64,000 nucleotides of DNA from Diaporthe sp. PMI_573 (taxonomy: Eukaryota; Ascomycota; Sordariomycetes; Diaporthales; Diaporthaceae), in the NCBI GenBank assembly GCA_021399435.1, contig JAJTUP010000002.1:2728001-2792000 (forward strand). The letters are read 5' to 3'. The notes beneath the pieces are model-generated. The model was not told where the DNA came from. It searched no databases and saw only the letters and a program-made list of their open reading frames with translations. A program made the translations under genes and the position numbers. Each line of letters begins with the position of its first letter. Position 1 is the first letter of the stretch. This document shows, in pieces, positions 57,201 through 64,000 of this stretch.

Positions 57201-60200
57201 GACGCAGGGGTCGGCGATGATGAGAATGGTGGACTGCTGTGGTGTGGTGGAGAGTGGCAGGGTGGTAGGCCAGCCAAGAGAAAACAATCCCCCACCCGTT
57301 CCGGCCAGGTACCTGGATACCTACCTAGGTACTTGGCAACACCAGGGGCGGAGGGGCCCACATCCATGGGTCTGGCCTGAAGACCGACAGGGGTTGCGCC
57401 TGTCACCCCACGAGCTTATTCGGACGTCTGGGACTCTGTGGTGCTCTCTCTCTATTTTCATCTCTCTTCAGCTCATCTTCATCTTACATCACATCCAGCG
57501 TATGCCGCCCCGGTTTGACTTTACTGCAGGTTGATTGCAATTTGTCTACTCGCAACAACTTTTATGCCAACAGTCACCGTCGAAATCCCAACAACCGACT
57601 CTAACAACCAGTGCTTTCCTCTAGTCAATACCCGGCAGGACCCCGGCCGAGAAACATCCCGACGCCGACGAAACCACTGGCAAGCAGCTTGAGCCCGAGC
57701 TGACCCGAGCTGGTAAACCCAGGCCAGCCACTCCACCACTTCCACAATGCCACATTCCCGATGAGACGAAGCGCGCGCCTCTTGAGCATCCATGTACTGG
57801 ATGAGAAGTTTGCTCTCGCCAATCACCTGATATCGCCTGTCTCTGAATCTTGTTCTATTGCCGTGTAAATTGCTACATCCGTCCACCTTCCTTATTGACC
57901 GTGTGTGGGAGCATAAGCTTATGACGGGTCCTCGTGGGGGCCCGTTATTCCATTTCGGCAGAGCTGTTTCCACGCCAAACTGTCATCTCACTTGCGAAAA
58001 TGAGAAAGGTCGTACAGGGCTGACGCCTCAAGTTTCATCACTGACGGCACAAGATTGCCGGCTTTTGTAGATTGCCGCTATCTTTTCAGAATTTTGAGAG
58101 TCAGCCTGAGAAGGTTGGTTTGGTGTCCCCCACCCCCTGTGCCGACCGAGTCTCAAACACCCCTCATCTTACGCGCCGGTCGTACGAACAGAACTTCCTT
58201 GATTTCCGAATATGCCAAGGTAGAAGGATTGCCTTCAGTCGACAAAAGTTTTCTCAATTGTCGGTGCTATCATCATCCCCTGTCAGTATTGTGGCCGGTC
58301 ACCATGTGATCCTGAGGGATCGGTGAAAAAGGAATATCAGAAGTCCGAAACAACTCGCTGTGTTACCCTGACGCTTTGTGTCCTTTGATTGTCTTCACAC
58401 GAGCAGCAAATTCCTTTTTGTGAGCATCCAAAGGAGAACAAAACCGTTTTGATAGATATGTTGGCCACTGTTTCCAGCGGTCAGTCTGACCTCGTGCTGC
58501 CCCTATTTCAGCTATAAACATCCCTTACACCGGGGATTGACCAATATGAAAGAAAAGGATTGTGTATGAGGCATTGTTGCCATGGATATCTAGAGACAAA
58601 TGATGGTGGCCGAGGCATGGCTGAGTTGATCAAGTCATCACTCTGATCCATTCGTGTCTTGTCTTGGATTCGACTTATTTTTGCATGGACCTCAAATGAT
58701 CTGCCGCCCTGTTTCGTGCCATATTCCGAGTGGGATCATTGTCCGAGGCCCGTGGCTTGAATTTCTCGTGGCCAATACTTTACCGACCGTCACTTAGGAT
58801 TTACCCCTCTTCCTTCACTTCCGTCTGCTTGTAAATCCCTGAGCCTGTAGAATGAATACCGAGATCAATAACAAGAGGTGATAACTCGGTGTTTGCCCGG
58901 GGCAGGGATCACAATGCTAGATGCGAGACTCAGCTGGAAGGCAAGAGAATTTTGGCCTTTAGCAGAAAAGTAATCACAAGCAAATGTTCTTTCATATGAA
59001 AGGTACTACTACATTCCAAGAGATTTCATGTGGAGTTTTGTGGAATACATAACGGCTTTTACCCGTGGCGTTTCTACAGCACTGCTTCTTCAAGTTTCCG
59101 AGATTTCTGTCCATGCTAAGTAGAACAACCCCCAGGATTATTGAATGTTCAAATCTGCTGGAAAGACCGGGATGAAACTCTCAGTTCAAAGCAAAAGTTA
59201 ACAAAAGTTATATTTTGTAAGAAAACCTGTGCAGACATGGGTCTCACAATGTCAGGCGTGTAGACTGCTAGTAGATGGCCAACGACCCAGCCGCCCTGAT
59301 GCAATCCAAGTATGCTTGGAACTAGTTGGGTTTGTTCTTCAAGTAGCACTGATATGTAGGGCTAGACTAGGCTACTGACCATTCTCGCAGTCAGACTCAA
59401 AGTGGGGGATATCAGTATCAGAACAACGCCCAATGTTATGCTCCAGGTGCCAGTGCCCAGTGTTCATTTCCTGTTCGTTTCTTTTTAAGCTTCTGATGCA
59501 CCCTGTGCCCCCCAGTGGTGACTAACAAGTGCATCATGCACCAAAGGAACATTTAATTGCCATTTAGTTGTAGCGATAGGGCTCCCACACGTGGCTTCGC
59601 ACGTTGGGGCGCCGGGATACTAGCAGGTCAAGGCTGTTCTGCTGCAACTCGCAACCCTCATCAATAACCACCAAATTGTATAAATTGAAGAACTTTTTAA
59701 GTATCCCACCTTTTCCAAATGTTTCGGCTGGTTAAGCGCCGTACGATGCACCAAATTCCTTCTTACCGTTTGTTGGTGTCAGAACAGTTCGGGCTGGCTG
59801 CGAGATCCCAAAGTGAGGCTGAACAAGCCCAGAACAGCCTAAATCGAGTCGCCTATAATGTAGTGGAAACCCAAATGCACAATAGGCGACCTTCAGCGAG
59901 AATCAAGATTGATTGCCTCACAGAAATCCTTCCCGTAGGGCTGTTTTCCCCAACTACCGGGGATGTAAAGCTTCGACTTTTGACACAGTCGCGCTTCCCA
60001 TATATTGTATATATTTGTCCAGCAAGGTTATAGCCGCACCTTATATAGGGCACATGCATGTGGACCTTGCATATATTGGCGACTTAAGTCCGAGGCATTG
60101 GGTCGGGCTCGGCGCTGTTAGCTTTGTCTTGAATGACAGCTCATCAAACCTTAACTACCCCACAAAGTCCAGGTTAATATAGTAAATCCCGAGGTCTTTT

Positions 60201-61082
60201 AATTTAATTCGGCCGACCTGGTAAATGGCTGTACTGAGAAAGGCCTGTTTGACCCCGAACGTCTATGCCCAGGTAATCTGCGCCAGTCGCCCTTGGGATG
60301 CAGGCGAATCATCCCGGAATGATTTGCCTTGGCTCCACGGATGTGACCTCGAGGATCCAGTATCTGAGGCCTTGAGATGCTGAGTAGGCCGATGGTTGCC
60401 GTTGTCAGATGTTTGTTGTGACTGCGTAGCGTCTTAGCTGCGGGAGAACCCGTTTCTCGGGGCACAAACAAGCAAGAGTTTCGTCCGCGGATAGTCTCCT
60501 TCCGAGGTTGCAACTGAAGGATTTCTTACACAACGATGGGTATACCATCACTCATTCTTCATTGGTCACTCAGAGCTAATGGTAATGCACCTTGTAGACG
60601 GAATGGGCTTTGTAAGGGAGACTAGTGGAGAGAGAAATACGAAAATGTCCAGGACGCTTTATGATCGGATTCTGGCGGGTAAGCCCTCGTCCTCGAATTG
60701 CTTCACATCACAGGAGATATTATGTAAAAGAAAATCAATTAATATCACCGAGTGACCAAATGGATTCGGTATTCAAATGAGATGGAAAACCACATGTCCA
60801 GCCGGCGCCAGCCAAACTTCACAACCTCCACCGGGCGCGTGCCATCTCAGCCGTGGTCCACCACTCACTGACGTTACAGCAGATTGTGACAATCTTCCTG
60901 TATCTGTCGTCATGGCAGATGAGTAACAGAATCATAGGCCACCCGGGCAGTGTCCAGTGCAGTGTGCTCTGTTCTCACATGGCGCATAGGCGGCGAAGTA
61001 GCGCTTATGTCTTCAACTCCTTTGTTCGGATTTCGGTAGTGATCAGAGAAAACTCGTGAATATTGAGAGTGACAATCGAGAA
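54273..61082. other. Large gene-poor region
   Basis: These 6.8 kb have no supported gene. Open frames up to 174 codons occur but are mutually overlapping and GC-driven at 55-57.5 kb, and short and stop-rich beyond 58 kb. Recognisable items are a G11 run at 54635-54645, a 9-bp minisatellite at 56773-56871 and a TACCTAGGTA palindrome at 57322-57331. A non-coding transcript cannot be judged from sequence alone. Confidence 0.5.
56773..56871. repeat. 9-bp minisatellite, eleven units
   Basis: Eleven 9-bp units run head to tail, alternating between gatgccaat, gatgccagt and gttgccaat. Variation is at the second and eighth bases, and the last unit ends in g instead of t. The length is a multiple of three, so flanking frames stay open: the plus strand reads as Asp-Ala-Asn and Val-Ala-Asn triplets, but no gene context supports translation. 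Confidence 0.92.
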
Positions 61083-62414
61083 CTAATTTTCTTCACCATT
61101 TGCCGACTTCCACAACCCCACTGCAAAAGACCAATCACGTCTCGATTCCAGGAGGCATTTTTCAGGGTGGCCGAGATGCTTTGTTATGAATGCATTCACG
61201 TCTGTAAGCTGAAGCCCGAACTTATCAAACAGCTCCGTGTCCTTGGCACTAGGTAAGGCCCCTCCGCCATCTGCGTAGTCCGCCATAGCCCGCAATGCAT
61301 GATAGACTGAGGTGCTCTTGTCCAGGAGGTACTCGTACTCGGCGAGGAGAAACCGAGCGCTGCCCGGCCTTGGATCGCTCTTGGGTGACGTTGGTAGCGC
61401 TGCCGTCGGTGCGTTGATTTTAGCCTCAGCCGCTTGCGTGAGTTCCTCGGTCGCACCCGCGACTTGTTTCTTCAGGCCGGAGACGCCCCCATGAGCATCA
61501 TCACCGGTTGTGGTTCGTCCAGGAGCCTCCAGGTCAGCGCTAAACTTTTCGACATTGCTTTTGTATTTCGCAACCTCCGCCTTCGTATTTTGGTTATTTG
61601 CCTTGTTGAGCTTCTCCTCGAGCTTGATCTTATCAGCCTCCCTCACCCGGTTAGCCTTTTGTATCTCGCGGTCAAAATTCTTCCTCGCACGTTCTGCTTC
61701 TTTCTGGTATCTTTGCAGCTCAACCTCAAGCGTCTTGACTCGCTTCTCAGCAGCTAGTGTCTTCCTCCTTTCTTCTTGAATGTCCTCGGCTCGCCCTGGT
61801 TTCGTCTTGTTTGGTCCCAAGTTTCCAGCAATGCCTTCGCTTGAAGTGCGCTGCCCTGGATCGGCGCCACTGGCTTCTTGCGGCTCTACCATCGCTGATG
61901 ACTTGTCGGGTTGGGCTGCGGAAGGTGACGTTGGTTGATCTCCCTCCCCAGTCTGCAGCTTCTCATCGGAGCCATCCAAGCTTGCGCCGTCGAGCTCAGC
62001 ACCCAGGTAATAAGAGTGCTCGTCTGGGCTGGATGACTGGTCTGTGATGGCCGGAGATTGAGCGTATTTTACAGCTCCATCATTTGCAGAGTCCTCGACA
62101 ACGTCGCCAAGTCCGGGTTCGATTTGATGAGGGGCGAAACCACCGTCGCCAGTGAGCACACGGACCTCACTATCTTGAGAGGCATCTTGGCCCTGAGGAG
62201 TGTCTAAGCTTTGTGACGATGTTCCCACATCGGCTGTCGAATCGGCCTGCAGCTCTCCCTCATGATCGCTCGAACTTCTAGGGGCAGATTCAGATGAGGG
62301 AGAGCTTGAAGGTAAAGGCACTCTGACCGCGGTAGCCGTTGAATCCGACCTGGAAGCGGAGTCTTTCTTGTTCTCAGATGGCTTTCGCGACCGGCTCCTC
62401 TTATCCTTTGCCAT
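61083..62414 (-). CDS. Unrecognised protein with central coiled coil
   Basis: This is a single open frame of 443 residues with an ATG at 62414. Residues 1-200 are Ser/Asp/Glu/Gln-rich and probably disordered, opening with a basic patch (MAKDKRSRSRKPSENKK). Residues 209-295 form a charged, heptad-like helix (EERRKTLAAEKRVKTLEVEL, then EAERARKNFDREIQKA), a good coiled-coil candidate. A C-terminal globular region follows with a helical segment (RFLLAEYEYLLDKSTSVYHA) and a Trp-containing end (RRDWSFAVGLWKSANGEEN). No domain was recognised. The frame is long, starts at ATG and ends cleanly, which supports a real gene. The next gene upstream (63049-63675) lies on the same strand. Confidence 0.7.
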   Translation of the reverse strand: MAKDKRSRSRKPSENKKDSASRSDSTATAVRVPLPSSSPSSESAPRSSSDHEGELQADSTADVGTSSQSLDTPQGQDASQDSEVRVLTGDGGFAPHQIEPGLGDVVEDSANDGAVKYAQSPAITDQSSSPDEHSYYLGAELDGASLDGSDEKLQTGEGDQPTSPSAAQPDKSSAMVEPQEASGADPGQRTSSEGIAGNLGPNKTKPGRAEDIQEERRKTLAAEKRVKTLEVELQRYQKEAERARKNFDREIQKANRVREADKIKLEEKLNKANNQNTKAEVAKYKSNVEKFSADLEAPGRTTTGDDAHGGVSGLKKQVAGATEELTQAAEAKINAPTAALPTSPKSDPRPGSARFLLAEYEYLLDKSTSVYHALRAMADYADGGGALPSAKDTELFDKFGLQLTDVNAFITKHLGHPEKCLLESRRDWSFAVGLWKSANGEEN

Positions 62415-63048
62415 GTTTAGATTGACTCAATGTGCTGCGAGGATCGAATGCGACGATGACAGTTCGGGAGTCGAAATGGAGAGGCTGCCATAGCAGGTAA
62501 GAGAGAGTAATTGACACAGGCTCTAATAAGAAAGATCAAGCCTTCCGCATGCGACCTTGTATCAATTCTATACATTGGCCTGTATTTGTGAACAAAGAGT
62601 TGGACTTGGAGGAACTCAAACCTGAGCCGGGAAAAGTTCAAGTTTGCCTAATGCGGCGAAACACCCCAACAAAGCTGAGGCGCTGAGAATGCGCCTCCCT
62701 AGGTCCGCAGCCGTCACATTGAACCAAAAACCAGCGAAAGGTCGGAACGACAAACTCTGTGTGTAATCCATTTTATTTATTTATTTTTTTTTAAAAAAAA
62801 AGAGGAAAAAAGGAATAGTCTGCTACAATTGCACAGGAGATTCGATAGAAATTTGCACGGGTAAAACACCAATTAGCGAAGGGTAGTTGTTACCTAGGAA
62901 AAGACCCATAACTATTGCGATGGAAACTGGGCTTCATGAACGAACTGCATGGTGCCAGAGCCCTTACGATGCTGAGAATAATAATGACGGGAGGAAATGA
63001 TGCAACGAGATAGCATCTTACAATGACCTAACTGAACTGGAAAAGGCC
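62415..63048. other. Intergenic region with T/A palindrome
   Basis: This 634-bp interval lies between two minus-strand genes. A T10A9 stretch at 62783-62801 with flanking TTTA repeats could form a hairpin near the 3' end of the upstream gene. No gene is supported. Confidence 0.5.
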
Positions 63049-63675
63049 TCATTTGTTGAAGTTTGGCTTGCGCCGCAGTCTTGGCGCTTTGGCCAAAACA
63101 GTCACCAGTCTGCCATGGAGATCCCGGATCTGACGACCCTCAAGGATCGCTTTCGGAAGAGGTTCCGCGTTCTGAGGCTCACAAATGGCCGAAGACTCAC
63201 ATTCATTAGACCTGTGTAGGTCTGCAGCGGCGGGAATCTGCTTCTGATCAGAAGACGAAGCGTGTTGCTCGTACCCATCATCCTCAAGAAGCTGAATGAC
63301 CTGATCGATGGGAATACCACCTACAGAAGCCAGACGTGCACCACTTTCATACGTGCCCGTCAGTGACTCGTATTTTACCTCCAGGTTGTCCATCGTGGCG
63401 GCGACAATGATCCGAGCCTCCATGGCTTCTCGCTTCCTACCTGCCATTTCTAAAAAATCAACAATGGCCAGCTGGGCATTTTGTTCCAGGTCAGGACGGT
63501 TGGCCTTTTTCGCCACGCTTAGTGCAACTTTTGCATGAGATAGGCACCGAGTGAAACTCAAGGGCAAACCGTCTTGCCTAGCTTCCTCGAAAGCTTCTTT
63601 GGCTGAAGTTATGTGGAACCTGAACCGATGCTCTCGCTCACTTCTCTCGAGAGCTTGCTGCATGGGCTCCTGCAT
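63049..63675 (-). CDS. Unrecognised helical protein of 208 residues
   Basis: This is a single open frame from the ATG at 63675; a TTG two codons upstream is in frame but not used here. The protein begins MQEPMQQALERSEREHRFRF and the first 110 residues are Ala/Glu/Arg-rich and probably helical, with SFTRCLSHAKVALSVAKKAN and AQLAIVDFLEMAGRKREAME recalling paired-helix repeats, although no TPR signature is clear. The C-terminal 90 residues are more polar and end in a basic tail (LAKAPRLRRKPNFNK). The function is unknown. A second exon or upstream start inside the window edge cannot be ruled out. It may be expressed with the coiled-coil gene downstream, but no evidence links them beyond orientation. 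Confidence 0.6.
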   Translation of the reverse strand: MQEPMQQALERSEREHRFRFHITSAKEAFEEARQDGLPLSFTRCLSHAKVALSVAKKANRPDLEQNAQLAIVDFLEMAGRKREAMEARIIVAATMDNLEVKYESLTGTYESGARLASVGGIPIDQVIQLLEDDGYEQHASSSDQKQIPAAADLHRSNECESSAICEPQNAEPLPKAILEGRQIRDLHGRLVTVLAKAPRLRRKPNFNK

Positions 63676-64000
63676 GGTCAATTGCGAGGTAAACTTGTAC
63701 AGTGTCGAACCCCAGTGAGCTAATGGTTTGCGTATTAGCTAAAACAGGCAGTATGATAAGAGAAAAAGAGCAAAGATGTTTGTGACGGGACGGGGGCATC
63801 GTCAGCAAACTCTGGCTTTAAGTCCAGGCAAGCGGAACGAAACATTGCAAAGGGCCGTTTGGTGTTTGAAAGAAATCAGTTTGTCATATTCTATGTTCAT
63901 TGTCAGTGTGTAATGCGGGGTTACGTTAACAAAGATTGCCTGATAAAGGATCTCTTGTGAAATACTGCTCACCTGAATGTGGGAAAGGACTCACATGCAC
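63676..64000. other. Upstream region at window end
   Basis: This is the presumed promoter of the 63049-63675 gene. No other feature was seen before the window ends. Confidence 0.45.

Overview
This window comes from a filamentous ascomycete, most likely a Sordariomycete. The genes are split by short introns of about 50-160 nt with GTRNGT-type donors, CTRAC/CTAAC branch points and YAG acceptors. Intergenic DNA is long, and two AT-rich islands look like repeat-induced point mutation relics. Several families are Pezizomycotina-specific: the fungal rhodopsin-domain membrane protein, MIC12, and a forkhead-associated (FHA) plus forkhead regulator. No prokaryotic features, CRISPR array, rRNA gene or convincing tRNA gene was seen. 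The species cannot be named from this sequence alone.

Layout. 0-13 kb is a dense housekeeping block: a ZCCHC10-like zinc-knuckle protein (-), an R3H/SUZ RNA-binding protein (+), eIF3f (-) diverging from the rRNA-processing factor UTP25 (+), mitochondrial ribosomal protein bL17m (-) and the MICOS subunit MIC12 (+). 13-23 kb holds a membrane acyltransferase (-), 5-aminolevulinate dehydratase hemB (-), an unrecognised basic protein (+) and a 70-residue basic protein (-). 26-35 kb is more accessory: a fungal rhodopsin-domain membrane protein (+), a PTP-like phosphatase (-), an NADP-type zinc alcohol dehydrogenase (-) and a secreted type-B carboxylesterase (-). 36-40 kb is one large intronless FHA/AT-hook/forkhead regulator (-). 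43-45.5 kb has an aldo-keto reductase (-) and a truncated O-methyltransferase relic beside an AT-rich island. 48-49 kb has a four-helix membrane protein (+). 52-54 kb has a ferric-reductase-type oxidoreductase (-) whose frame is broken. 54.3-61 kb looks gene-free, and two unrecognised proteins (-) close the window.

The genes do not form a biosynthetic cluster. Several relate to ribosomes and translation (eIF3f, UTP25, bL17m, possibly the FHL1-like regulator and the R3H/SUZ protein). HemB supplies haem, which a ferric-reductase transmembrane core needs, but that link is generic.

The most unusual signals are two. A 59-nt intron with AT...AC ends in the zinc-knuckle gene is the only junction found that restores an exact CCHC finger. 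The ferric reductase carries compensating frameshifts around its FAD-domain entry, coinciding with a possible in-frame 78-nt intron. Exon boundaries were worked out by hand from splice signals and protein-family continuity; none has transcript support here.
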